Shown: positions 34,136 to 46,009, counted from the stretch's first letter. The stretch is 64,000 bases of DNA from Onthophagus taurus (GCF_036711975.1 NC_091967.1:4092001-4156000); one strand, 5' to 3'. Notes: generated by a model from the sequence alone, not told the origin. Program-made: numbers and translations.

Positions 34136-34249
34136 AGGTGCTGTTCAGTCACAGAATAACCAGAAGTGACAGTGGCAGTATCCCGCCAAATCTGACACCA
34201 TATTATAGCGAGTTACCAAGGTACCAAGGTCTGATGACGCACGGCAAAA

Positions 34250-36725
34250 CTCGAAACTTTCTAGTTCTAGGTCTAGTGTTACTTCTAGTTTTACACTAGC
34301 ACAGTTACTATGTAGAATTAACACTATACCTAGAACTAGAGTCATTTGGGTTTTGCAGCACGTCTCTAAAGACGGCTAAACCCAAATGATTCTAGTTCTA
34401 GGTGTAGTGTTACTTTTAGTGATAGTACTAGTGTAAAACTGGAACTAACACTATACTTAGAACTAGAATCATTTGGGTTTAGCCGTCTTTAGAGACGTGC
34501 GGCTAAACCCAAATGATTCTAGTTCTATGTATGAATGGTTCTAGGTCGAATGATTCTAGTTCTAAGTATAGTGTTAGTTCTAGTTTTATACTAGTACTAT
34601 CACTAAAAGCAACACTATACCTAGAACTAGAATCATTTGGGTTTAGCCGTCTTTAGAGACGTGCGGCGAAACCCAAATGATTCTAGTTCTATGTATGAAT
34701 GGTTCTAGGTCGAATGATTCTAGTTCTAAGTATAGTGTTAGTTCTAGTTTTATACTAGTACTATCACTAAAAGTAACACTATACCTAGAACTAGAATCAT
34801 TTGGGTTTAGCCGTCTTTAGAGACGTGCGGCGAAACCCAAATGATTCTAGTTCTATGTATGAATGGTTCTAGGTCGAATGATTCTAGTTCTAAGTATAGT
34901 GTTAGTGCCAGTTTTACACTAGTACTATCACTAAAAGTAACACTATGCCTAGAACTAGAATAATTTGGGTTTAGCCGTCTTTAGAGACGTGCGGCGAAAC
35001 CCAAATGATTCTAGTTCTATGTATGAATAGTTCTAAGTCGAATGATTCTAGTTCTAAGTATAGTGTTAGTTCTAGTTTTACACTAGTACTATCACTAAAA
35101 GTAACACTATACCTAAAACTAGAATCATTTGGGTTTAGCCGTCTTTAGAGACGTGCGGCGAAACCCAAATGATTCTAGTTCTATGTATGAATGGTTCTAG
35201 GTCGAATGATTCTAGTTCTAAGTATAGTTTTAGTTCTAGTTTTATACTAGTGCTATCACTAAAAGTAACACTATACCCAGAACTAGAATCATTTGGGTTT
35301 AGCCGTCTTTAGAGACGTGCGGCGAAACCCAAATGATTCTAGTTCTATGTATGAATGGTTCTAGTTCTAAGTATAGTGTTAGTTCTAGTTTTACACTAGT
35401 GCTATCACTAAAAGTAACACTATACCTAGAACTAGAATCATTTGGGTTTAGCCGTCTTTAGAGACGTGCGGCGAAACCCAAATGATTCTAGTTCTATGTA
35501 TGAATAGTTCTAAGTCGAATGATTCTAGTTCTAAGTATAGTGTTAGTTCTAGTTTTATACTAGTAGTACTATACTAGTAGTATAGTATTACTAAAAGTAA
35601 CACTATACCTAGAACTAGAATCATTTGGGTTTCGCCGCACGTCTCTAAAGACGGCTAAACCCAAATGATTCTAGTTCTATGTATGAATGGTTCTAGGACG
35701 AATGATTCTAGTTCTAAGTATAGTGTTAGTTCTAGTTTTATACTAGTACTATCACTAAAAGTAACACTATACCTAGAACTAGAATCATTTGGGTTTAGCC
35801 GCCTTTAGAGACGTGCGGCGAAACCCAAATGATTCTAGTTCTATGTATGAATGGTTCTAGGACGAATGATTCTAGTTCTAAGTATAGTGTTAGTTCTAGT
35901 TTTATACTAGTACTATTAGATAAAAGTAATAGTACACCTAGAACTAGAATCATTTGGGTTTAGCCGTCTTTAGAGACGTGCGACTAAACCCAAATGATTC
36001 TAGTTCTATGTATGAATGGTTCTAGGTCGAATGATTCTAGTTCTAAGTATAGTGTTAGTTCTAGTTTTACACTAGTGCTATCACTAAAAGTAACACTATA
36101 CCTAGAACTAGAATCATAGTTCTATGTATGAATGGTTCTAGGTCGAATGATTCTAGTTCTAAGTATAGTGTTAGTTCTAGTTTTATACTAGTACTATCAC
36201 TAAAAGTAACACTATACCTAGAACTAGAATCATTTGGGTTTAGCCGTCTTTAGAGACGTGCGGCGAAACCCAAATGATTCTAGTTCTATGTATGAATGGT
36301 TCTAGGTCGAATGATTCTAGTTCTAAGTATAGTGTTAGTTCTAGTTTTATACTAGTACTATCACTAAAAGTAACACTATACCTAGAACTAGAACCATTTG
36401 GGTTTCGCCGCACGTCTCTAAAGACGGCTAAACCCAAATGATTCTAGTTCTATGTATGAATGGTTCTAGGACGAATGATTCTAGTTCTAAGTATAGTGTT
36501 AGTTCTAGTTTTATACTAGTACTATCAGTAAAAGTAACAGTACACCTAGAACTAGAATCATTTGGGTTTAGCCGTCTTTAGAGACGTGCGGCGAAACCCA
36601 AATGATTCTAGTTCTATGTATGAATGGTTCTAGGTCGAATGATTCTAGTTCTAAGTATAGTGTTAGTTCTAGTTTTATACTAGTACTGTCACTAAAAGTA
36701 ACACTATACCTAGAACTAGAATGAC
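34250..36725. repeat. 164-bp palindromic tandem array (about 15 units)
   Basis: The anchor ATGTATGAATGG recurs at 34527, 34691, 34855, 35019, 35183, 35347, 35496, 35679, 35843, 36008, 36124, 36288, 36452 and 36616, mostly exactly 164 bp apart. Each unit holds two inverted pairs: GATTCTAGTTCTA against TAGAACTAGAATC, and ATCATTTGGGTTT against AAACCCAAATGAT. The latter surround a spacer with GCCGTCTTTAGAGACGTGCG. In three units (about 34361, 35629 and 36402) this spacer is reversed. Short ORFs here are by-products of the repeat. Confidence 0.93.
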
Positions 36726-36729
36726 ACGT

Positions 36730-39230
36730 CTCTAAAACGGATACGTTCATAACAACAGCGTTCATAGGGAGTTGGATAATCTTATACAGTATGTTTGTAA
36801 CTCGTGATAAGATGGCGGATTTTAAATCGAGGTCACAAAACGAAGTACCGCCAACATCAAACGAATCGACGTCAGTGTCATTTCTGGTTATTTTATGGTC
36901 CAGTTATGTTCATCAATTTCCAAATAATTTTTTTTATTATCATCAATTAATTGTAATTAAATTGAATATAAACGAAAGGAATAAAAATGGATTTAGTGGT
37001 TAATTGAAGGCATGAAGTAGAGAAATCCGGAGGAAGGAAGCTTTCTCGTCAGATTTCATGTGGAAATTTGTGGAGCACTCGAGCCGTCTATTGGAAGCGA
37101 TGGAAACTTTATAACGTTATTTGCTTTTCGAAAAGCTAGGCTTATATTAATAATGGCTAAAACAATTAGTTAAATATTAGACTGCATTACCGGAGCCGCT
37201 CTCGTAATTAACTGTTGAATTAGTGATGAAACAGTTATTAGGTCTTTGCCTCGCGGTCGCATGCCATTCGTTATTACGTAAGAAAGCGTTTAGGGGGCGC
37301 TTCGAGACGGCGCGTTGAGGCTAAGTGGTTCTTCGTTCTCGTTCGTTGTTGCTGTACTGCTGCGGTTTCTTCAAGAAGCGTTTTGTTCTCTTCGTTCAAT
37401 AGAGCCCTGTTGAGCGCGTTTTCCGACCACGGCGACCCCCGTTGGACCAGTTAATATTTTATGAGGAGCCTTTGATCAATTTTAAACTAGCTTTTATGGC
37501 CCTTTACTCTATTAATGAAAGCTTACTTACTCTCCTATATAAAAACATCATTTTAAAATAATTGATTTTCAAGTATTTTCCAATCTACAATATAAATCGT
37601 GTTAAAAAAGGTATTGTTAATGATATGTTTTGATTTTGATTGTAAAACTCTTTAAAAAATCTATGGACGAGCATCACTGCGGTAGAGGGGCAGGAAGATA
37701 ATTAATTACGCAAAAAGGCAGTCGGCCAAAAATCCATAAAACGCGGACGAATCAAATACGATGTTCACGCTACGGTTGCCGGGCAACGCGTCGGTTCGAG
37801 AGGCGGCGGTGGCGGCATCGGAGGCGGCCGTGGCAGCGGCGTCGCGACGACAAAACGACAGCGCGCGGTGCGGTGGCGACGCTAGCGCTACACTAATTAT
37901 GTCCGTAATTAGGATAAGCTCCCGGTTCGCCGCCGACGACGATGACGACGCAGGAAGAAGGAGGGATCCCCCAGGAACGGCCGCCGCCGCCACTGCCATT
38001 GTACCGTCGGGAAGCGAGTCGAGGACCCGTAATTAGTTCAAGTTATGGCCCGTTTATATTGTCATGAAGACGATAATTGCCAACTTTATCTCTTAACCTC
38101 AATTTCAATTCATCCCTCTTGTTCGGGCCCGGAAACAGTTCCGTAGATTTCCAACGGCAGTAACGTAGTAATTGGACTAGTTTGTAGTATCGTTCCCAAA
38201 TTACACCTGGTTGCGTACTTCCAAATTATTCAAGGACTCATATACGTACATGAACTTTATCAAAGCATTTATTACTTATTTTGTTGTCTTTGCAAATGTT
38301 TTATAATACTAAATCTACATCAAATCTACAAGGCTATATTTACAAAATAATCATTAAAAAGATTACTGAACAGATTTCAAGAAAATGGTAAGTCCTAAAA
38401 CTGGGTGATGAGCTCAGGACAAGATAATAGCTTCTGCCATGAACAAACAACGCTATTAAACTACACTAAGATAAAAAGCTTTAAAATAATATGGAACAAG
38501 TATTATTGACTGATGACGGCAATAAGGACTACGACTCAGATGGATTCCAGGAGATGGTTAAAGTTCCAGAAAATAAGAATAGAGCAATTCTAGAAGATAA
38601 TTGAACTTGAGAGCAATACTTCTACCATCAAAATTGAATGTTTAGATGAGACATACAACATTGAATTCAAAGACTTGATGGACCTATTGGTTGATACTAA
38701 CGACCAAGTTGGTCCCAAGTCTTTGCAGTCTGTATATTCCACATAGAATAGTCTAATAGTCTAAATTTGCATGGTGTGTTTTTAGAACCATAAATTCTCC
38801 AAATTTAGCTCATCCAGTTTTAATATTGAGAAGTCATTCAACATGGTTTGGCAGTGGCAGTTACCGCGTTTCCAGTGTCGTCATCAAAACAGTATGGCAG
38901 AATCACATATTCTGAGTAAACAGTGTATCATACGGACACTTCTTGTGGATGGAGTGGTGTCTCATGAAGAACACAAGGATTGATGGTTGCCCTAAACCAA
39001 GTATTTTGTTTATTTACGTATCCAGAGATGTGGAAAAGCACCTCTACTGAGCCTTTCCTGACACTAAGTATATTTATTCCATATTCTACATGTTTTTAAA
39101 ATTATCAACTTTTTACCATTTCACCACGTCTTCTACATTATATTGGCCTGGATAAGTATTCCTCAAAATTTCCATGGTGTCTTGCTAAAACCATAAATCC
39201 TCCAAATTTTGCTCATGCAGTTTTAATATT
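36730..39230. other. Unique intergenic sequence with a GC-rich block
   Basis: A GC-rich block at 37680-38040 includes GGTTGCCGGGCAAC (X-box-like, about 37774) and CTAATTATGTCCGTAATTAG (two homeodomain-type cores). Opposing Ala-rich ORFs at 37706-38036 are composition by-products. At 36806 AAGATGGCGG is a YY1-type motif with an ATG opening a short frame (MADFKSRSQNEVPPTSNEST), which I do not recognise. Confidence 0.45.
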
Positions 39231-39235
39231 GAGAA

Positions 39236-40930
39236 CTAGTAATGGAACGGATAATGATTTTGCGATAAGCCGGATACCGGATATTCGGTATCGCCTTCGG
39301 TCGGATATCCGGTTATCCGGCGAAAACTGCAAAATTCGAAAAAATTGTCAATTATTTCAAAAATTTATTCCTCAAGAACTAAAAGTGATTTTTCAAAACG
39401 GCTTTTTGCATTAAAAAGAGGATACTTTAATTAATAATTGGTGATATTTCCACAAAGATCCTTCAAGAAATTAATTTTATAGCGAATTTTGAAAATTATC
39501 GATGAAAATTGCAACATCGAAAATTTTATCAAAACTTCAAATATTGTTTTCTCAAGAACTAAAAGTTATTTTTCAAATCGTGTTGGTTCATTGGCAAGAG
39601 GACATTTTTATTAACACTTTGGGAAATTTTCATATTCATATTCCAAAAAATGGATTTTATACGAATTTTTAAAACTTAATCGGCGAAAATTGCAAAATTC
39701 GAAAAAATTGTCGATTATTTCAAAAATTTATTCCTCAAGAACTAAAAGTGATTTTTCAAAACGGCTTTTTACATTAAAAAGAGGATACTTTAATTAATAA
39801 TTGGTGATATTTCCACAAAGATCCTTCAAGAAATTAATTTTATAGCGAATTTTGAAAATTATCAATGAAAATTGCAACATCGAAAATTTTATCAAAACTT
39901 CAAATATTGTTTTCTCAAAAACTAAACGTTATTTTTCAAATCGTGTTGGTTCATTGGAAAGAGGACACTCTTATTAACACTTTGGGAAATTTTCAAACTC
40001 ATATTCCAAGAAATGGATTTTATACGAATTTTTCAAACTTAATCGGCGAAAATGGCAAAATTCGAAAAAAATATCTTATTTCAAAAATTTTTTTCTCAAG
40101 ACCCAAAAGTGATTTTTCAAAACGGCTTGTTGCATTAAAAAGAGGATACTTTAATTAGTAATTGGTGATATTTCCACAAGAATCCTTCAAGAAATTAATT
40201 TTATAGCAAATTTTGAAAATTATCGATGAAAATTGCAACATCGAAAATTTTATCAAAACTTCAAATATTGTTTTCTCAAAAACTAAACGTTATTTTTCAA
40301 AACGGGTTGGTTCATTGGAAAAAGGACACTTTTATTAACACTTTGGGAAGTTTTCAAACTCATATTCCAAGAAATGGATTTTATACGAATTTTTAAAACT
40401 TAATCGGCGAAAATGGCAAAATTCGAAAAAAATATCTTATTTCAAAAATTATTTTTTCATGACCCAAAGGTAATTTTTCAAAACTGCTTGTTGCATTAAA
40501 AAGAGGATACTTTAATTAGTAATTGGTGATATTTCCACAAGAATCCTTCAAGAAATTAATTTTATAGCGAATTTTGAAAATTATCGATGAAAATTGCAAC
40601 ATCGAAAATTTTATCAAAACTTCAAATATTGTTTTCTCAAAAACTAAAAGTTATTTTTCAAAACAGGTTGGTACATTGGAAAGAGGACACTTTTATTAAC
40701 ACTTTGGGAAACTTTCATGTTCATATTCCAAAAAATGGATTTTATACGAATTTTTAAAACTTAATCGGCGAAAATTGCAAAATTCGAAAAAATTGTCGAT
40801 TATTTCAAAAATTTTTTTCTCAAGAACTAAAAGTGATTTTTCAAAACGGATTTTTGCATTAAAAAGGGGATACTTTGATTAATAATTGGTGATATTTTCA
40901 CAACGATCCTTCAAGAAAACTTCAAATTTT
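39236..40930. repeat. About 362-bp tandem repeat array (4-5 units) in a hAT-like element
   Basis: Begins TAGTAATGGAACGGATAATG, then TATTCGGTATCGCC and TATCCGGTTATCCGG words, then units whose GATACTTT anchor recurs near 39421, 39784, 40145, 40506 and 40869 (361-363 bp). Each unit has two diverged halves, both with CTCAA(A/G)AACTAAA(A/C)GT, so it is internally dimeric. It is the longer relative of 27072-27850. ORFs inside are not real genes. Confidence 0.75.
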
Positions 40931-43210
40931 GTTTACTCATGTATTCAGAGAGGTGGAAATGCACCTCGACTGATTCCTTCTTGACACAGTATATTTATTC
41001 CATATTCTAGATGATTTTAAAATTTTCAAGTTTAAATGTTTTGCCTTTTTAGGTTAAAAATTATCAACACCACGTTTACCTTTGGAGATTTTGCAATCCC
41101 CTACATGTTGTTATTCCTAATTTAGTGTAGTTTTAATCAAGATCGATAATCGAAAATATTTCCGACAAACGCTAAGAATTGTCATAACGATATTGTCGGT
41201 ATAAAACAGGAACCAATATCGCTTTGTCGGTTCTCATCGTCGATAAATTACTTATCCTCGATTTGGAATTTTATTATCCGAACGATCATAAAGATTCTCT
41301 TGGTTCGGTGAGCCCATTAGTTGACCATAGCCGGCCGCCGCAGACACATATAGTTACAATTAGATCAGTTCGTTGCCGCCCGTTCGGCGTCTTGAAATGA
41401 CTGAACCGGAAATCGGTTGGTGTCACCACGTTGTTATTAAGTTTGTCGCTAGTAATCCTAATTTTTTCATAGCGTTTTAGCGGTTTCGAATAAAACGACG
41501 AACGGCATGGTTAACCCAAAGTTATCCTTTTTCTCGACGCTGAATGATCACCAACAACGGTAAAACACACCACAGGACGGGACTGAAACCCAGCCTAATT
41601 AAAATAAAAAGCGAGCGTGGCGCCGATCCTTTTACCACAAAATTACTTTGAATTTATAACAAAAATAAATGTCGACGCAGCAAGTAATTAGTTTAAATGA
41701 TATTGATGTAAATATGTACGTCTTTATAAGAATAAGTATGATAGGTATTCGCCCTATAGCGATGTCAGCGCAAGCTCGAGAGTAAATATTTGCTGGAGTC
41801 CGTTCACAAAATTAAGTGGAATTGAAATGGACCCCAAAGGTAAACCGACGAGAGGCCGACGAGGTTCCATCGTAGGGGCGATACGTCCAAATCGAATGCG
41901 AGCATCGGATGGTTGAGAGCGGAAAGCCAAATCACGGTAGATGTAGGAATTAACTGGAAGAGTTAATCCCATACTCGTGTTCTCGATTCCTAATCGATTG
42001 TTTTGATTGGCATACCATTACACTGATTTATCTGCGTATTATATCCAAGGATTGCGATTTTCTTATGAATCGAAAACTTGGACTAATTAGTTTTATTAAA
42101 TAAGAAAGCTCTAGTAATTACGTTTAGGTAATTTAAAAAGTTTCTTATGGTTTGAAACGATAGGGCGAGGTGGTTGTAAAAGCTTCACAGGTAGCCCGTT
42201 AAATTTCCCGTACATTTCTAAAACGCGGGCGGCAATTAATTCACTTCGCAAAGTTAATTTATTTGCCCTGTGCTCGGCCGCTCCCGGTACCTAATCACCT
42301 TAATTAAAATGTTCGCTGCAAAGTAACCGTGCCATACATTAAGGGCGGTCGAGGCAGCTTTGCCTCCGGAGGTAACTGCTCCGGGAAGCTTACTAGCAGT
42401 ACCTGTGGCTTCCAGGTTAGCGCTGCAATAACTACCGGCGGATTGATAGTGCTGCCAGATTGAAGTAATTGCGGCCAACTTCCTCTATTACCGTCCTATT
42501 GCGCTATCCATTCCCCGCCCATTTTCCGAAGCTCGGACCTCGACCGTTCCAGAACCATCTTCAAGGCAACAACTAATTCTCTTCAACGTGCCATGGCCCT
42601 TGGACCCAAAACCGACGCCTTGACAAACTTACCCAATTAGGAACGTTGCGCTACCGATCCCCTGGCTATTTGTTTACGGAAAGAAATACCCATTTCCCTA
42701 GACCACTATCTACAAATTGCGCTTATCCAAACGTGAAATTACCAACACCCTAATAAAATACATCTCAAATTTTCAAAGCAAATTTTATCATTAGTGGTCT
42801 ACTTCGAAATAGTAAACACGATTCTCAGCTTTTGTATTACCCTCGAGTTTAAGATAGTGTACTTGATTGTGACAAAAATAAGTTTTTTTTTAATGTAAGT
42901 GCTTATTTATCCGTACCCAATCTACCCTATTCGTTATCCATTACAAGATTTCGCTGTAACTGTTTCAATCAAAGGTCTAATTTTCTGCTATCGCTACGAA
43001 ACAGACTCGACATAGGTCTAAACAAAACAAGCGCTTGCGATCGGTTGACTTTCTTTTGTCGTCCTGCGCTCCTGCCACATCCTGTCTGCCTGCCGTGACG
43101 ATGATAAATTGCGTTTCAATTGGGAAGGCCGCTGTAGCTATGGTCGTTTTCCCTTCTTCCTTTCCTGCGGCGTGCGAGCCACGCGCCCCTCCCTACGCAA
43201 CTATACAATG
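40931..43210. other. Unique intergenic sequence, no supported gene
   Basis: Mixed-composition unique DNA with GC-rich blocks at about 41330-41640 and 42180-42680. ORFs at 41754-41972 and 42254-42478 (minus) have no recognised motif. Confidence 0.45.
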
Positions 43211-43324
43211 AAAAGCAGTGGCGTAACAAATTTATAAAATGCACATAATAACAATAAAAAAGGCAAAATTAATTTAATTATTTAATAAGAGTACATAATC
43301 AAAATGAATTTAATTAAAAAAAGA

Positions 43325-44240
43325 AACATTTTTAGATAATTTAATGGATTGTCTTGAAATAAAATCTAGAGATAACCAAGATCTAAATTTTGTGCATCCA
43401 GAGGCGGAAAATGCTCTCTCCGATTCAACGCTGGTGGGAGTAATAGACATGAGAAATTGATAGACTAACTGTAGATATCTTCCACGGCTACCTCATCTTT
43501 CAAAAATGGCTAATTCATTAATATCACAAGTTTAGATATTGGTGCATACAGCCATGCTTTTTTGAAAAGTGTTCTTCAATTTTTCTTCCATTGACATGCT
43601 TGTTATCGCAAATCTCTTTTGGCGTTGGCTTTAACTCCAACACATCATCATCAGTATCATCACCATCCTCTTGAGCTTGAACAATCGATCTTTTGGGTTG
43701 TGAAGGTATCTTAAAACTCCAGAAAGGTCTTTATTACGCCGCTGTTCAATTCTGGTTCTCAATGCATTCTCCATATCAGTGCTGAGCTAAGAATTTAAGT
43801 GATTTAACACATCTCATGCAAACTTCAGAGTTGCATCTGCCGTAATTAGGTTGGCGCCATGTTGACATAAAGTTTTATAAAATTTGTAATTCATTTTCAG
43901 TAAGTTGTACGGGACTTCTTAAGTCGACTAAGGCCTTTTGAATACATTCTTTGAGAAGTATGAATCTTTCTAATATATTCAGAAGACTGTTCCATCTAGT
44001 TGCTGTGTCTAGGACAAGAGAAAGTTCCATATTTATTTTTTTACATATTCCTGGAGGGTTGCGTTGTGTATAGATGATCGTCGAAAACTTTTCACTACTT
44101 TTTTAACTTTGGTTATCAACTCTTTAATATTATAGTTTGTAGTCAAGCACATCGTTTTCGTCATTATCATTAATAATTTAATAATTCTTGTTCTATATAA
44201 GAACTCTGTGTTAGAAATGTCTTCAATATCGGTATCGGCC
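43325..44240 (-). pseudogene. hAT transposase relic
   Basis: Minus-strand reading gives, in order, KVKKVVKSFRRSSIHNATLQ, LSLVLDTATRWNSLLNILER, FILLKECIQKALVDLRSPVQ, and near the left end TPTSVESERAFSASGCTKFR. These match the conserved TRWNS region and the C-terminal dimerisation domain (SVxSERAFSxAG) of hAT transposases. Frameshifts and stops separate them. CAGTGGCGTAAC at 43214 may be the left terminus; no clear right terminus is seen. Confidence 0.82.
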
Positions 44241-44373
44241 GATGAATGAGATTCGGAAATGTGTTAATTAGCAGACGTCGATAATACCGAAAATCCCGAA
44301 AAAATTCATACATGAAATCCCGGTATTTTCAGAATAGTATAATAATGAGAGTTCTGGAGCGGAAGTTGCTCCC

Positions 44374-44398
44374 TGCGCATGCGCAGGAAGTGACGTCA
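44374..44398. promoter_or_regulatory. NRF1-like and CRE motifs in tandem
   Basis: TGCGCATGCGCA (44374-44385) is a perfect NRF1-type palindrome and TGACGTCA (44391-44398) a perfect cAMP-response element, 5 bp apart in a GC-rich patch. Such pairs mark housekeeping promoters in animals. The next ORF on the plus strand is the PPP1R15-like one at 45279. No transcript is known here, so promoter function is inferred. Confidence 0.45.
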
Positions 44399-44427
44399 CA
44401 GCGCGGGAAATTTGAAATTCAAAAATG

Positions 44428-44673
44428 TGGCGCCATCTGGTGGTGTGTAGTTAAATTAAAAAAGGGTTGGTTTGCCTGATGGCAGATAGATGGCGCAGGT
44501 TAAAATTTACCTGATGATTGATGGATGGCGCAGCTTAAAATTTACCTGATGAACGATAGATGGCGCTGTCATCTTTTTAAGTTGGGCCGGAAATTACTAA
44601 CCATCAGGCTAGATAGATGGCGCTGTTATATTTTTAAAATTTAAATTTACCTGATGGGAGGGATAGATGGCGT
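44428..44673. repeat. Cluster of six AGATGGCGC-type motifs (CTCF-like)
   Basis: GGCGCCATCT (reverse orientation) at 44429, then AGATGGCGC at 44488, GGATGGCGC at 44523, AGATGGCGC at 44558 and 44615, and AGATGGCGT at 44665. Forward copies are 35-57 bp apart, with CCTGATG words between them. AG(A/G)TGGCGC is the core I recall for insect CTCF. The cluster could be an insulator-like element, or simply a decayed minisatellite. Confidence 0.5.
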
Positions 44674-45278
44674 GCGAAAATTTAAAATCATGGAAAAAAA
44701 ATTTGGTTGGTAGAAAAATATAAACAAAAATTATATGTTAATACATTTATTATTTAATTTTTAAAACAAATTTTATGATACAATTATGGTTTATGAAATT
44801 TCATAACCATAAATTTATACGTAACTTTTATTATACAATAACATTTTAAAAAAAATATATCCATACAGATGAACATCACGGTCATCGGTCGGAAATTTTT
44901 TACGTTTCATAAGTAAAACATAAATTTTATAAAACAATTAATATAGGTACATAAGTATGAACAATAGGGTATCAGATTACATATCAGATTTCTTCTGATC
45001 ACATATCAGATTGCTCTCAGGTGTTATTGCTACATAAAATGCGAATTAAATAGTTTTTATTATTAAATCACCGAGATTAAGTAAAGTTCATTGCACCTCA
45101 TCAACACTTGTTTCAACTTAATTAAACGTGTTTAAACTTGTTTAAATCATAAATAAAAACAAAAAGTTGCATCCGGGAGGCGTCGTTTGAAGGAAAAAGC
45201 GTGATCGACTAGACCAACAGCAGCCAACCGGATGATAAGAGTGTAAACAAGAATTGACACGTTTTAACTGGCATAAAT

Positions 45279-45473
45279 ATGAAATCGGTTAGATTTAAGG
45301 AAGAGATTGAGATTTATGAAGTAGAGTGTGGTGATGTACATAAAAGAGCAAGAAGCGGAAGGGGATGGTTAGAGGCGGTAATTGATGGACAACGATTTCA
45401 AAGACGTATTAAAGAAATTGAACGAATTCTTTATAAAATATTACAAGAAAAATTGTTAAAAATGAATAAATAA
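45279..45473 (+). CDS. PPP1R15 (GADD34/CReP)-like mini-protein, 64 residues
   Basis: The predicted protein opens with MKSVRF, fitting the PP1-docking RVxF consensus (K-x-V-x-F). After an acidic YEVECGD stretch comes RSGRGWLEAVIDGQRFQRRI, which resembles the W-(5)-A-xDrxRFxxRI block at the C-terminus of PPP1R15 proteins. In that family this pair of segments recruits PP1 and actin to dephosphorylate eIF2-alpha. Normal animal PPP1R15 proteins are several times longer, and only the functional core is present here. An in-frame TGA 24 nt upstream and the absence of an acceptor site favour the ATG at 45279. A basic C-terminal helix (KEIERILYKILQEKLLKMNK) ends the protein, and AATAAA signals follow at once. 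It could be a minimal host gene, a retrocopy, or a cargo gene of a mobile element. The homology is from memory and needs a search. Confidence 0.5.
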   Translation: MKSVRFKEEIEIYEVECGDVHKRARSGRGWLEAVIDGQRFQRRIKEIERILYKILQEKLLKMNK

Positions 45474-45492
45474 ATAAAACACAATAAAATGT
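45465..45492 (+). terminator. Polyadenylation signals after the PPP1R15-like ORF
   Basis: AATAAATAAATAAAA overlaps the stop codon, and ACAATAAAATG follows at about 45481. These could end a short transcript. AT-rich context makes chance matches likely. Confidence 0.35.
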
Positions 45493-45544
45493 ATTACATT
45501 CATTACTTTAATCAAGATTTTGTCGGAATCCCGGGATTGTATGC

Positions 45545-45885
45545 GACTAAACCCAAATGATTCTAGTTCTAGGTCTAGTTGCTAGTGTAAAACTAGAACT
45601 AATACTTTTTGGATTTAGCCGCACGCCTCTTAAGACGGCGAAACTCGATCTAGGATTTGTGTTAGTTCTAGTGATTGTGTTAGTGTAAAACTAGAACTAA
45701 CACTAGAGCTAGAACTAGAAACATTCGGGTTTAGCCGCACGTCTCTTAAGACGGCTAAACCCGAATGATTCTAGTTCTAGGTCTTGTGTTAGTTCTAGTG
45801 GTAGTGCTAGTGTAAAACTAGAACTAACACTAGACTTAGAACTAGAAACATTCGGATTTAGCCTCACGTCTCTCAAGACATTAGA
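45545..45885. repeat. Palindromic CTAGTTCTAG-type repeat, about three units
   Basis: Hairpin units with TTCTAGTTCTAGGTCTAG and its inverse alternate with the TAGCCGCACGTCTCTTAAGACGG-type spacer, which occurs here in two forms. Same family as 34.25-36.73 kb, but with longer-diverged units and AAACATTCGGGTTTAG ends. Confidence 0.7.
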
Positions 45886-45889
45886 AACC

Positions 45890-46007
45890 GTTTTTACTTT
45901 TTTACTAAGATTCCGGATAGCCGAGATACAGGAAGTGTCTTAAAATCGTAAATTTTGAAACACTCCCTGTATATCAAAAACAAACCCATCGAAATTTGGA
46001 CACCCTG
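45890..46007. mobile_element. Mariner-like MITE end (inverse of 8266-8565)
   Basis: CCATCGAAATTTGGACACCCTG ends at 46007, followed by TA; it is the reverse complement of the 8266 terminus. The inner TCCGGATAGCCGAGATACAG block matches as well. Truncated on the left. Confidence 0.55.
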
Positions 46008-46009
46008 TA

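Noticed and set aside
36240..36765. Two nearly identical 65-codon minus-strand ORFs
   Set aside because: They lie entirely in the 164-bp array and share their sequence because the repeat does; not genes.
36791..37003. Possible first exon at AAGATGGCGG
   Set aside because: Good start context and a YY1-like motif, but the peptide is unknown and no donor site with a matching next exon was found.
37706..38036. Ala/Ser-rich ORFs on both strands
   Set aside because: Mirror-image low-complexity peptides produced by GCG/GGC-rich DNA.
39865..40158. 97-codon ORF in the 362-bp repeat
   Set aside because: The frame is not kept open in the neighbouring repeat units and the protein has no motif.
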